This document shows, one piece after another, positions 8,398 to 16,709 of a stretch of DNA of 29,488 bases (positions are counted from its first letter, which is position 1; each line of letters begins with the position of its first letter). This DNA is from an uncultured Prevotella sp. GTDB lineage: Bacteria; Bacteroidota; Bacteroidia; Bacteroidales; Bacteroidaceae. Location of the stretch: NCBI GenBank assembly GCA_934183355.1, contig CAKPST010000028.1:1-29488 (forward strand). The letters run 5' to 3'. The notes under the pieces are model-generated. The model was not told the origin of the DNA. It searched no databases and saw only the letters and a list, made by a program, of their open reading frames with translations. The position numbers and the translations under genes were made by a program.

Positions 8398-9174
8398 ATG
8401 GGAAAGATAATAGCACTCGCCAACCAAAAAGGTGGAGTTGGCAAGACAACAACGACAATTAATCTCGCGGCATCGCTCGCTACTTTTGAGAAAACAGTAC
8501 TCGTAGTAGACGCCGACCCGCAGGCCAATGCATCAAGTGGTCTCGGAGTGGACATTAATGAAATAGACAGCTCGTTATACGAATGCATCATTGATCAAGC
8601 AGACGTGCGCGACGCTATATACACAACAGACATCAACGGACTCGACATCATTCCCAGCCACATCGACCTCGTCGGGGCGGAAATAGAGATGCTCAACCTC
8701 AAGAACCGTGAGCGCATCATCAAGAACATGCTCGACAAGATACGCGACGAATACGACTACATTCTCATCGACTGTAGCCCGTCGCTCGGACTCATCACCG
8801 TCAACGCGCTCACTGCTGCCGACTCGGTGATAATACCCGTGCAGTGTGAATACTTCGCACTCGAAGGCATCACAAAGCTGCTCAACACCATTAAGATAAT
8901 AAAGAGCAAGCTCAACCCCACTCTTGAGATAGAGGGATTCTTGCTCACGATGTACGACAGCCGACTGCGCCTTGCCAACCAGATATACGACGAGGTGAAG
9001 AGACACTTCCAAGAACTTGTGTTCAAGACAGTGATACAGCGCAACGTGAAACTGAGCGAAAGCCCAAGCCACGGATTGCCCGTGATTCTGTACGACGCCG
9101 ACTCGGCAGGCTCGAAAAACCATCTGGCTCTCGCCAAGGAGATTATCAACAAGAACCTTACACGCAACGAATAA
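8398..9174 (+). CDS. parA: Chromosome-partitioning ATPase ParA (Soj)
   Basis: A P-loop ATPase that binds DNA when ATP-bound and works with ParB to segregate replication origins. The 258-aa protein opens with the deviant Walker A motif QKGGVGKTTTTINLAASLA (signature Lys 11, P-loop Lys 16). Next come VVDADPQANAS and the Walker B region YDYILIDCSPSLG. It lacks the N-terminal helix-turn-helix of plasmid type Ia ParA, which fits a chromosomal Soj. parB starts 3 nt after its stop, so the two are one transcription unit. Confidence 0.97.
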   Translation: MGKIIALANQKGGVGKTTTTINLAASLATFEKTVLVVDADPQANASSGLGVDINEIDSSLYECIIDQADVRDAIYTTDINGLDIIPSHIDLVGAEIEMLNLKNRERIIKNMLDKIRDEYDYILIDCSPSLGLITVNALTAADSVIIPVQCEYFALEGITKLLNTIKIIKSKLNPTLEIEGFLLTMYDSRLRLANQIYDEVKRHFQELVFKTVIQRNVKLSESPSHGLPVILYDADSAGSKNHLALAKEIINKNLTRNE

Positions 9175-9177
9175 TAA

Positions 9178-10104
9178 ATGGCAGTACACAAGAAATTTAA
9201 TAGAAGCGTGCTCGGACGCGGACTCGACGACATTGAGGGAGGAAAGGGACTTGACGCGCTCATAGATACAGGTGGAGTGCGCACCCAAGGCTCGTCCACC
9301 ATCAACGAGATACCACTCTCGCAGATAGAAGCTAACCCCAATCAGCCACGACGCGACTTCGATCAAGACTCGCTTCAAGAACTCGCGGCAAGCATCCGAC
9401 AGATTGGTATCATTCAGCCCATCACTCTGCGACAGATGGACGACAGCAAATACCAAATCATTGCTGGCGAACGCCGTTGGCGAGCTTCGCTCATCGCAGG
9501 TCTGTACGCCATTCCTGCATACATACGCACCATCAGCGACGAGAACATCATGGAGATGGCTCTCGTGGAGAATATACAGCGCGAAGACCTCAACGCCATA
9601 GAGATTGCTCTTGCCTATGAGCATCTGCTCGACGCCGAGGGAATGACACAAGAGAAGGTGTCGGAGCGTGTGGGCAAGAGCCGCACAGCGATAACCAACT
9701 ATCTACGTCTACTGCGTCTGCCGGCTCAAGTGCAGATAGCGCTGCAAAAGAAGGAGATAGACATGGGGCATGCACGAGCATTGCTTGCTATCGACTCGCC
9801 CTCACTACAGATTAAACTGTTCAACGAGGTGATTAAGCATGGCTACTCGGTGCGCAAGGTGGAGGAGATGGCACAGCGACTCAAGAATGGCGAGGACGTG
9901 GAGAGTGGACGCAAGACCATCGTGGCTAAAGCCAAACTGCCAGAGGAGTTCAATATGCTGCGCAACAGCTTGTCTGACTTTCTGCATACCAAGGTGCAGA
10001 TGACATGCTCGCCGAAGGGAAAAGGCAAAATCACCATTCCATTCGACAACGAGGAACAGCTGGAGCACATCATGAGCGCCTTCGACAAAATGAAACAACA
10101 ATAA
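9178..10104 (+). CDS. parB: Chromosome-partitioning protein ParB (Spo0J)
   Basis: Binds parS sites, spreads as a CTP-dependent clamp and stimulates ParA. The 308-aa length is typical. The N-terminal VLGRGLDDIEGGKGLDALI resembles the ParA-interacting peptide. The ParB/Srx domain spans about 43-135, with the CTP-binding motif GERRWRA (97-103) and ENIQR (131-135). The DNA-binding helix-turn-helix follows (156-180, TQEKVSERVGKSRTAITNYL), then a C-terminal dimerisation region. I found no good parS site (TGTTTCACGTGAAACA-like) in the window, so the target sites lie elsewhere. Confidence 0.96.
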   Translation: MAVHKKFNRSVLGRGLDDIEGGKGLDALIDTGGVRTQGSSTINEIPLSQIEANPNQPRRDFDQDSLQELAASIRQIGIIQPITLRQMDDSKYQIIAGERRWRASLIAGLYAIPAYIRTISDENIMEMALVENIQREDLNAIEIALAYEHLLDAEGMTQEKVSERVGKSRTAITNYLRLLRLPAQVQIALQKKEIDMGHARALLAIDSPSLQIKLFNEVIKHGYSVRKVEEMAQRLKNGEDVESGRKTIVAKAKLPEEFNMLRNSLSDFLHTKVQMTCSPKGKGKITIPFDNEEQLEHIMSAFDKMKQQ

Positions 10105-10143
10105 GAATGTTGGGACAAAACGGATAAAGTAGTAAAAACAACT

Positions 10144-10839
10144 GTGAACAAATTTCTGCTAAATATATTGCAAACTTTGACTGTCGCCCTATTGCTGGCT
10201 ATGATGCCGGCAAAAGTTGCGGCGCAGCAAAAAGCCGACTCGCTGTCTGCTATATTCGCACAGCAGGACACGCTGAAGACGCTTGCAATTACCACCGACT
10301 CGATTAAGCAGCCGCAAAAACGCGACTGGAACACATGGCGCCCTAACGCAAAGCGTGCCATGTGGCTCGCCATAGTGTTGCCCGGAGCCGGACAGATATA
10401 CAACCGCAAGTACTGGAAGATACCTATCGTGTACGGCGGATTTGTAGGTTGTGCCTATGCCATGCGCTGGAACAACCAGATGTATCGCGACTACTCGCAG
10501 GCTTATCTCGACATCATGGACGACGACCCTAACACGCAGAGCTACAACCAGTTTCTGCATCTTGGGGCTAAGATTGATGAGTCGAACTTACAACGCTACC
10601 AAACTCTCTTCAAGAAGCGCAAGGACAAGTTTCGCCGCTGGCGCGACATGAGTTTCTTCTGCCTTGTGGGAGTTTACGCCCTGAGCATCATCGACGCTTA
10701 TGTCGACGCATCGCTCTCCGAATTTGATATCTCAAAGGACCTCAGCCTTAGGGTTGAACCTACTATAATAAATAATGAACGCGAGCGCAACCCTCTCAAG
10801 GCTAACAGCGTGGGAATGAGTTTCAGCCTCAACTTCTAA
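10144..10839 (+). CDS. DUF5683 membrane-associated protein (GTG start)
   Basis: A DUF5683-family protein of unknown role, found in Bacteroidetes next to parAB. It starts at GTG (10144). This start supplies a signal sequence ending in MMPAKVAAQQ, whereas the next ATGs would lose it. After a low-complexity stretch, the conserved part begins at RDWNTWRPNAKRAMWLAIVL. It has a hydrophobic segment with PGAGQIYNRKYWK, a second (VYGGFVGCAYAM), and a third near FFCLVGVYALSIIDAYVDA. This suggests a periplasm-exposed, membrane-embedded protein. The gap to parB is 39 bp and to the transglycosylase gene 49 bp, so all three are probably one operon. The context hints at a link between segregation and the envelope, which is inference. 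Confidence 0.88.
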   Translation: MNKFLLNILQTLTVALLLAMMPAKVAAQQKADSLSAIFAQQDTLKTLAITTDSIKQPQKRDWNTWRPNAKRAMWLAIVLPGAGQIYNRKYWKIPIVYGGFVGCAYAMRWNNQMYRDYSQAYLDIMDDDPNTQSYNQFLHLGAKIDESNLQRYQTLFKKRKDKFRRWRDMSFFCLVGVYALSIIDAYVDASLSEFDISKDLSLRVEPTIINNERERNPLKANSVGMSFSLNF

Positions 10840-10888
10840 GCTAACAACAAAGAACAAGAAATAGATTATAACAGTTTATAAAATATAG

Positions 10889-12241
10889 ATGAAAAAGACT
10901 TTAGTATTGATTGCCACAGCGATTCTTGGCTTCTCTACCCCAATCCTCGCGCAGAGCGACGACGACGAGACAGAAATCATTGTGACTACAACCGAGGGCA
11001 AGAAGGAGATTATCGACCTGCCCGAGGCTATGACAAGCGACTACGACTCGCTGCTGACGGTCTACAACAACAAGACCTATCTGAAAATGGGCAGCGACTG
11101 CAACATGGCGGATGTGAATCCAGTGTACAGCAAGGAAGTGTATAAGGAGCGTCTTGCACGCATCCCGTCAGTGATTGAAATGCCGTACAACGACGTTGTG
11201 CAGAAATTCATCGACCGATACAGCGGACACTTGCGCCGTTCGGTCAGCATAATGCTCGGTGCGCAGAACTTCTTTATGCCTCAGTTTGAGGAGGCTCTTG
11301 AGGCTTACGGCTTACCACTTGAGCTGAAGTATCTGCCGGTCATAGAGTCGGCGCTCAATCCCAACGCCGTGTCGCGTGTGGGTGCAACCGGACTCTGGCA
11401 GTTCATGATTGGCACTGGCAAGCGCTATGGACTCGAAATCAACTCGCTCGTCGACGAGCGCCGCGACCCTGTGCGCTCATCATACGCCGCAGCGCATTAT
11501 CTGCGCGACCTCTACAAGATATTCGGCGACTGGAATCTGGTTATCGCTGCTTACAACTGCGGACCAGAAAACATCAATAAGGCTATACACCGTTCGAACG
11601 GTGCCACCGACTACTGGCAGATCTACCCTTATCTGCCTAAGGAGACAAGAGGATATGTTCCGGCATTCATTGCCGCCAACTATATCATGACATACTACTG
11701 CGACCACAATATCTGCCCGATGGAGGCTGATCTGCCGGCTAAAACCGACACCGTGGTGGTTAGCCGCGACGTCCACTTCGAACAGGTGGCAAAGGTGCTC
11801 GACATGGACATCGAGCAGATTAAGCAGCTCAACCCGCAGTATCGCCGCAACATTGTCAATGGTCTCACCCACCCTATGGCTCTGCGTCTGCCAGCTACAT
11901 ATGTGGGCAAGTTCATCGACAACGAGGATTCTATCTACGCCTATCGTCCTGAGGTGCTGCTTGCCAAGCGCACTGAGGTGGAGGTGAACAACGAAGCTAC
12001 TTATCAGCGCAGTAGCTCAAGTTCAACTCGTGGCAGAAATTCGGCTCGTAATAGCCGCAACTCAAGGAATTCACGAAACAAGAAGAAGAGAAACAGCGGA
12101 GGACGCAACATCACTATCCGTCAGGGCGACACCCTCTCGGAGATAGCACGCCGCAACGGCACCACCGTTAGCAAGCTCAAGAAGCTCAATAAAATCAGTG
12201 GTAGCAGCATACGTGCAGGCAAGAAGATAAGAATTAAATAA
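10889..12241 (+). CDS. MltD-like lytic transglycosylase with LysM domain
   Basis: Cuts the MurNAc-GlcNAc bond of peptidoglycan in the periplasm. A signal peptide (1-21, cut after LAQ) precedes a 450-aa protein. The SLT/GH23 domain covers about 110-240: VIESALNP with catalytic Glu 153, GATGLWQFMIGTGKRYGL, and AAYNCGPENI. A Ser/Arg/Asn-rich linker (about 372-404, repeated NSRNSRNSRN) leads to one LysM domain at the C terminus (about 405-450, IRQGDTLSEIARRNGTTV) for peptidoglycan binding. E. coli MltD has more LysM repeats and is a lipoprotein; no lipobox is seen here. It is co-directional with DUF5683 upstream, and relA/spoT follows after 163 bp. Confidence 0.93.
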   Translation: MKKTLVLIATAILGFSTPILAQSDDDETEIIVTTTEGKKEIIDLPEAMTSDYDSLLTVYNNKTYLKMGSDCNMADVNPVYSKEVYKERLARIPSVIEMPYNDVVQKFIDRYSGHLRRSVSIMLGAQNFFMPQFEEALEAYGLPLELKYLPVIESALNPNAVSRVGATGLWQFMIGTGKRYGLEINSLVDERRDPVRSSYAAAHYLRDLYKIFGDWNLVIAAYNCGPENINKAIHRSNGATDYWQIYPYLPKETRGYVPAFIAANYIMTYYCDHNICPMEADLPAKTDTVVVSRDVHFEQVAKVLDMDIEQIKQLNPQYRRNIVNGLTHPMALRLPATYVGKFIDNEDSIYAYRPEVLLAKRTEVEVNNEATYQRSSSSSTRGRNSARNSRNSRNSRNKKKRNSGGRNITIRQGDTLSEIARRNGTTVSKLKKLNKISGSSIRAGKKIRIK

Positions 12242-12259
12242 CAAGACAAATAAGTAGGA

Positions 12260-12326
12260 GGCTATGGCATTCCTGCCATAGCCACTTGCAATATACGACA
12301 AGGGCTGCGGCAGGAATGCCATGGCC
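12260..12326 (+). promoter_or_regulatory. Alternative hairpins between the transglycosylase and relA/spoT genes
   Basis: GGCTATGGC (12260-12268) and GCCATAGCC (12275-12283) form a 9-bp stem with a 6-nt loop. The segment 12260-12277 can instead pair with 12309-12326 (GGCAGGAATGCCATGGCC), 17 of 18 bases matching. The two folds exclude each other. No T tract follows the first stem. It may be an attenuator, an mRNA end-stabilising element or a repetitive extragenic palindrome. Confidence 0.55.
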
Positions 12327-12404
12327 TTTACACTTTTCTATAAACATAGGCAAATTACAAATCGCCCTAATCTTTACACTAAAAAACAATAGGAGACCTG
12401 TATC

Positions 12405-14669
12405 ATGGACGAACAAAAACTGAAAGATCAGCAGAGAGAGGCAGCTGACGACATACTCATTGAAAACGCCTTTAAAGAAGTGCTCGAAATATATGTTTCT
12501 TCACGCCATCGCAAGAAAGTTGACATTATCACCAAAGCCTTCAACTTCGCCCGACAGGCTCATAAGGGGGTGAGGCGCTTGTCTGGTGAGCCTTACATCA
12601 TGCACCCGATAGCTGTGGCACGAATTGCAGTCAAGGAGATGGGACTCGGCTCTACAAGCATCTGTGCGGCACTCCTTCACGACGTTGTGGAAGACACTGA
12701 CTACACTGTGGAGGACATGGAGAACATCTTCGGACCGAAAATAGCCCAGATTGTAGACGGACTGACTAAGATTTCGGGTGGCATCTTTGGCGACCAGGCT
12801 TCGGCACAGGCTGAGAACTTCAAGAAGTTGCTGCTCATGATGAGCGACGACATACGTGTTATCCTTATCAAGATTTGCGACCGTCTGCACAACATGCGAA
12901 CACTTGAGTCGCAACCTGCCAACAAGCAGTATAAGATTGCTGGAGAAACGCTCTACATCTACGCACCACTTGCCAATCGTCTCGGACTCAACAAGATTAA
13001 GACCGAACTCGAAGACCTCTCGTTCAAGTATGAACATCCCGACGAATACAACTATATCAAGGGCAAGCTCGCCGACACTCAGCAACAGCGCGACTCTATT
13101 TTCGAGACTTTCACCAAGCCTATCCGCGAGGCTCTCGACCGAATGGGCATCCAATACGAACTGAAGGCGCGTGTCAAGAGTCCATATTCCATCTGGAACA
13201 AGATGCAGAACAAGCATGTCACATTTGACGAAATCTACGACATACTTGCTGTCCGCATCATCTACACCCCCAAAGAACGCTCGGAGGAAATCAACGAATG
13301 CTTTAAGATATACGTTGCCATCAATCAGATTTACAAGTCGCATCCCGACCGACTGCGCGATTGGGTCAACCATCCCAAAGCCAACGGCTACCAGGCTCTG
13401 CATGTGACACTGATGTCAAGTCAGGGCAAATGGATTGAGGTGCAGATTCGTTCCGACCACATGGACGAGGTGGCTGAACAAGGCTTCGCAGCACACTGGA
13501 AGTATAAGGACGGTGTTCCTGCCGAACTCAACGACGACACCGAACTCAACAACTGGCTATCTACAATCAAGGAGATTCTCGACGATCCTCAGCCTGATGC
13601 GATGGACTTCCTCGATACCGTCAAGCTCAATCTCTTCGCAAGCGAGATATTCGTATTCACTCCTAAGGGCGAAATCAAGACGATGCCCGCAGGATGTACT
13701 GCTCTCGACTTCGCTTTCCAAATACACACATTCCTTGGCTCTCATTGTATAGGTGCTAAGGTCAACCATAAACTCGTGCCACTGAGCCACAAGTTGCAGA
13801 GTGGCGACCAGGTTGAGATTCTTTCTTCCAAGTCGCAGCATGTGCAGCAGTCGTGGATCAACTTTGTGTCTACCGCCAAGGCTAAGGGCAAAATCCTCGC
13901 CATACTGCGTCGCGACAACCGCGAGACTCAGAAGAGGGGCGAGCAGATACTCGACGACTGGTTGCGCAAGAACGAGCTGGAGATGACTACCACTGTGCTC
14001 GGCAAACTTTGCGACTTGCATGAGATGAAGAAGACTGACGATCTATTCCTTGCTATAGGCAGACGCACTGTGTTGCTCGGCGACAAAGACCTCGACGAAC
14101 TACGCGAAAAGAAGAGCGACAATGGTGTCAACTGGCTCAAGTTTGTGCCGTTCCTCGGCAAAGGCAATAAGAAGGACGACAAAAAGGATGAACTATTCAC
14201 CGTTGGTGAGGGCTTCAACAAGAAGAAACCTGTCATCATCAACGAGGAGAATATCAACAAGTTCATTTTCCCGGCATGCTGTCATGCTATTCCGGGTGAC
14301 GACATTCTCGGCTATATCGACAATAAGAACCGCATCGAGATTCACCGCCGCGACTGCTCTGTAGCTTCCAAACTCAAAGCTACTTACGGCAAACGTCTCC
14401 TCGACGCTAAGTGGGACATGCACAAGGTGATGTTCTTCGATGCCACTATCGAGATTCGAGGCATCGACCGCAAGCGTATGTTGCACGATGTGGCTGAGGT
14501 GATTTCCGACAAACTTGATGTCAATATCCACAAGATGACTATCGAAAGCAATGAGGGAATATTTGACGGTCTCATCGAAATACGTGTTCACGACCGCAGC
14601 GAAGTGAAGGTCATCATGGACGAATTGCACAAGATTGATGACGTAAAAGAAGTGCTTCAGATTCTATAG
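12405..14669 (+). CDS. Bifunctional (p)ppGpp synthetase/hydrolase (RelA/SpoT, Rel)
   Basis: Makes and degrades the stringent-response alarmone. All domains of a long RSH protein are present in 754 aa. The hydrolase domain has an intact HD site (H67, H92-D93, E96-D97, D159), so hydrolysis should be active. The synthetase domain (about 245-370) has RVKSPYSIWNKM, GYQALHVTL and EVQIRSDHMDEVAEQG. The TGS domain is at about 412-475 (IFVFTPKGEIKTMPAGCTALDFAF), then a helical/zinc-finger-like region with FPACCHAIPGDDILGY and HRRDC. The C-terminal ACT domain (about 680-754) is complete. An AGGAGA sequence 8 nt before the ATG is an unusually good Shine-Dalgarno match for this phylum. I see no clear TAnnTTTG box upstream. 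Confidence 0.97.
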   Translation: MDEQKLKDQQREAADDILIENAFKEVLEIYVSSRHRKKVDIITKAFNFARQAHKGVRRLSGEPYIMHPIAVARIAVKEMGLGSTSICAALLHDVVEDTDYTVEDMENIFGPKIAQIVDGLTKISGGIFGDQASAQAENFKKLLLMMSDDIRVILIKICDRLHNMRTLESQPANKQYKIAGETLYIYAPLANRLGLNKIKTELEDLSFKYEHPDEYNYIKGKLADTQQQRDSIFETFTKPIREALDRMGIQYELKARVKSPYSIWNKMQNKHVTFDEIYDILAVRIIYTPKERSEEINECFKIYVAINQIYKSHPDRLRDWVNHPKANGYQALHVTLMSSQGKWIEVQIRSDHMDEVAEQGFAAHWKYKDGVPAELNDDTELNNWLSTIKEILDDPQPDAMDFLDTVKLNLFASEIFVFTPKGEIKTMPAGCTALDFAFQIHTFLGSHCIGAKVNHKLVPLSHKLQSGDQVEILSSKSQHVQQSWINFVSTAKAKGKILAILRRDNRETQKRGEQILDDWLRKNELEMTTTVLGKLCDLHEMKKTDDLFLAIGRRTVLLGDKDLDELREKKSDNGVNWLKFVPFLGKGNKKDDKKDELFTVGEGFNKKKPVIINEENINKFIFPACCHAIPGDDILGYIDNKNRIEIHRRDCSVASKLKATYGKRLLDAKWDMHKVMFFDATIEIRGIDRKRMLHDVAEVISDKLDVNIHKMTIESNEGIFDGLIEIRVHDRSEVKVIMDELHKIDDVKEVLQIL

Positions 14670-14670
14670 A

Positions 14671-14708
14671 AGTTGAGAGTTGAGAGTTGAAACTCTCAAC
14701 TCTCAACT
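14671..14708. terminator. Perfect hairpin between convergent relA/spoT and pyrH
   Basis: An 18-bp arm AGTTGAGAGTTGAGAGTT (14671-14688) pairs perfectly with 14691-14708 around a 2-nt centre. It starts 2 nt after the relA/spoT stop and ends 5 nt before the pyrH stop. The placement strongly suggests a bidirectional terminator. Each arm is itself a tandem repeat of GTTGAGA. Confidence 0.8.
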
Positions 14709-14713
14709 AATTA

Positions 14714-15424
14714 TTAGTTATGCACCAGTGTGCCTATTGGCTCACCCTCCATAACCTTCTTCAGATTGCCCACAATGTCCATATTGAATACATAGATAGG
14801 CAGATTGTTCTCTTTGCACATAGTTGTGGCAGTGAGGTCCATCACCTTCAAGCCGCGAGTATAAATCTCGTCGTATGTGATGTCAGTAAACTTTGTTGCT
14901 GTTGGGTCCTTCTCTGGGTCGGCAGTGTAGATGCCGTCAACACGTGTACCCTTCAGCATCACGTCTGCCTCAATCTCTATGCCGCGGAGCGACGAACCAG
15001 TGTCTGTAGTGAAGTAAGGCGAACCTGTTCCGGCTGAGAAGATGCACACATAACCTGCCTCCATAGCCTCGATAGCCTTCCACTTAGAGTAGAACTCACC
15101 GATAGGCTCCATGCGTATAGCAGTGAGCACCTTTGTCTTCACGCCGATAGCTCCAAGAGCCGAGCTTAGAGCGAGTGAGTTGATGACTGTTGCACACATA
15201 CCCATCTGGTCGCCCTTCACACGGTCGAAGCCCTTTGAAGCTCCGCTGAGTCCACGGAAGATGTTGCCACCACCGATAACGATGCCTATTTGCACACCCA
15301 TCTCGTGTACTTCCTTTATTTGCTGTGCATACTCGCCCAGACGTACTGGGTCGATGCCAAAGCTCTGCTTGCCCATAAGGCTCTCGCCACTGAGCTTGAG
15401 AAGAATTCTGTTGAACTTGCTCAT
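14714..15424 (-). CDS. pyrH: UMP kinase
   Basis: Phosphorylates UMP to UDP, an essential step of pyrimidine nucleotide synthesis in the cytoplasm. The 236-aa protein is a bacterial amino-acid-kinase-fold UMP kinase. It opens with RILLKLSGESLMGKQSFGID. It continues with the phosphate-binding GGGNIFRGLSG and the nucleotide region VDGIYTADPEKDPTATKF. It is unlike eukaryotic UMP/CMP kinases. It lies downstream of birA on the same strand with a 56-bp gap containing a palindrome at 15475-15494. I see no TAnnTTTG box there. Confidence 0.97.
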   Translation of the reverse strand: MSKFNRILLKLSGESLMGKQSFGIDPVRLGEYAQQIKEVHEMGVQIGIVIGGGNIFRGLSGASKGFDRVKGDQMGMCATVINSLALSSALGAIGVKTKVLTAIRMEPIGEFYSKWKAIEAMEAGYVCIFSAGTGSPYFTTDTGSSLRGIEIEADVMLKGTRVDGIYTADPEKDPTATKFTDITYDEIYTRGLKVMDLTATTMCKENNLPIYVFNMDIVGNLKKVMEGEPIGTLVHN

Positions 15425-15474
15425 AATTTCCTTTGTTATTTAATTATTGGGTTTTTAATATTTATCTCTATCGT

Positions 15475-15494
15475 GGTTTGTCATTTGACAAACC
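15475..15494 (-). terminator. Palindrome overlapping the birA stop codon
   Basis: GGTTTGTCA (15475-15483) and TGACAAACC (15486-15494) are perfect complements around TT. The right arm and centre lie in the last birA codons, and the stop codon sits in the left arm. It could fold as a hairpin, but no T run follows on the minus strand. A role in the birA-pyrH junction or as a protein-binding palindrome is possible. Confidence 0.4.
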
Positions 15495-16218
15495 TCACCT
15501 CTTTCAGTGTATATACACGTTCCTTGCCATCCGAGTCTACAAGATGTAGCAGTCCGCACAGTTCCACACCTTTTATCCTCGCCTCAAATCGCTCGCCCGT
15601 CTGGCTGTCCTCATAAGCGTGCATTCCGTCGCGGCGATATAGGGCAGCATGATATTCTGTGCTTATCTCGTCACACTTTCCTTCTGCCGCCATCTGATAG
15701 TAATGCTCAAAGCGTTCGAGTATAGAGTCGAGCAGAGTATCAAGCCTTGTTTCCTCACCTATTATATTATATAAGGACACAGGATTGGGTGCATCACTGC
15801 GAAACTCTCGTTGATTGACATTTAGTCCAATGCCGTATATGCAGCGCACGATGTGCTTGCCAGCAAGCGATGTCTCTATTAGTGTACCGCTTATCTTGCG
15901 GTCGCGCCAATATATGTCGTTGGGCCACTTCAGCGATATGTCCTCACAATAGCCGTCAAGCACAGCCTTTAGCGCCAATGCTCCAGCCATCGACAGCACA
16001 AACTGTTCTCTTGCAGCCACTTCAACACTACCTGTCAGTATTGAGAACAAGAGGTTTTTACCCTTCTCACTCTCCCATTTGTTGTAGCCCTGACCTCTGC
16101 CCGCCGTCTGATACTCGGCTACAGCTACAGTCATAGCATCGGCAGACGGAGTAGCGATCGAGCTTAGATAGTCGCTTGTCGAAGCCGTCTCGTGCAGATG
16201 TATTATTTCTTTATACAT
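15481..16218 (-). CDS. birA: Biotin-[acetyl-CoA-carboxylase] ligase, catalytic domain only
   Basis: Attaches biotin to carboxylase carrier domains through biotinyl-AMP. The 245-aa protein starts directly with the catalytic domain (ETASTSDYLSSI). The biotin/ATP loop appears as GRGQGYNKWESEKGKNL, followed by LKWPNDIYWRDRKISGTLIE, the conserved KWPND motif. It lacks the N-terminal helix-turn-helix of E. coli BirA, so it should be an enzyme only and not the biotin repressor. It starts 9 bp after the yraN stop codon on the same strand, so the genes are probably co-transcribed. Confidence 0.95.
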   Translation of the reverse strand: MYKEIIHLHETASTSDYLSSIATPSADAMTVAVAEYQTAGRGQGYNKWESEKGKNLLFSILTGSVEVAAREQFVLSMAGALALKAVLDGYCEDISLKWPNDIYWRDRKISGTLIETSLAGKHIVRCIYGIGLNVNQREFRSDAPNPVSLYNIIGEETRLDTLLDSILERFEHYYQMAAEGKCDEISTEYHAALYRRDGMHAYEDSQTGERFEARIKGVELCGLLHLVDSDGKERVYTLKEVRFVK

Positions 16219-16227
16219 AATTATTAT

Positions 16228-16608
16228 CTATCTGTATGCAAGACAAGGGTTGAAGGCATCTTTGATATGTTCTATCTGTGCATTGTCAGCGCAGTCTCCA
16301 ACTATAGACATCACATCAAAGCGCAGGTTGTCAACGATATTCTTTGCCTTCACGTATGCGTTGGCAGCCATCCCAATGTTGCGTATCTTCTTTATGTCTA
16401 TGGCATCCTCTGGCTTTGTCACCACGTCATTTGTGCGTGTCTTCACCTCCACAAACACCACATCGTGTCCATCGGGCGAACGTGCTATGATGTCAATATC
16501 GCGATGACCTATGCGCCAGTCGCGCTCCATGATGTCGTAGCCATGGTCGCGCAGATACGTCTCTGCATATTCCTCGCCCCATTTGCCGAGTTGGTTGTGT
16601 TGTGCCAT
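16228..16608 (-). CDS. YraN/UPF0102 family nuclease-fold protein
   Basis: A small (126 aa) protein of the YraN/UPF0102 family, related to Holliday-junction resolvases by fold; its cellular role is not settled. It shows the family start GKWGEEYAETYLRDHGYDI and the PD-(D/E)XK-like core GHRDIDIIARSPDGHDVVFVEVKTR, with Asp, Glu and Lys in the expected places. It heads a minus-strand set with birA and pyrH and is divergent from tadA. Confidence 0.92.
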   Translation of the reverse strand: MAQHNQLGKWGEEYAETYLRDHGYDIMERDWRIGHRDIDIIARSPDGHDVVFVEVKTRTNDVVTKPEDAIDIKKIRNIGMAANAYVKAKNIVDNLRFDVMSIVGDCADNAQIEHIKDAFNPCLAYR

Positions 16609-16624
16609 ACGATGATGTTTTTCA

Positions 16625-16632
16625 CAAAGGTA
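16625..16632 (-). promoter_or_regulatory. -7 box of yraN-birA
   Basis: TACCTTTG on the minus strand matches TAnnTTTG. It lies 16 bp upstream of the yraN ATG. No TTTG is visible at the -33 position. Confidence 0.5.
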
Positions 16633-16668
16633 CGTAATTTTTTGGTGTTAAATATGGTTTTAATGTAG

Positions 16669-16676
16669 TAATTTTG
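16669..16676 (+). promoter_or_regulatory. -7 box of tadA
   Basis: TAATTTTG matches TAnnTTTG. A start site near 16683 supports the ATG at 16710 over the in-frame ATGs at 16674 and 16680. The nearest TTTG upstream (16641-16644) is 24 bp away, longer than usual. Confidence 0.5.
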
Positions 16677-16709
16677 CAAATGCAAAGAAATTATACTACA
16701 TTACAAGAT

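Noticed and set aside
8575..9651. Long open frame on the minus strand across parA and parB (358 codons)
   Set aside because: It is the antisense of two strongly conserved genes and shows no family motif or promoter; it is a codon-use shadow.
12501..13403. 300-codon open frame antisense to relA/spoT
   Set aside because: Shadow of the HD and synthetase domains; no supporting features.
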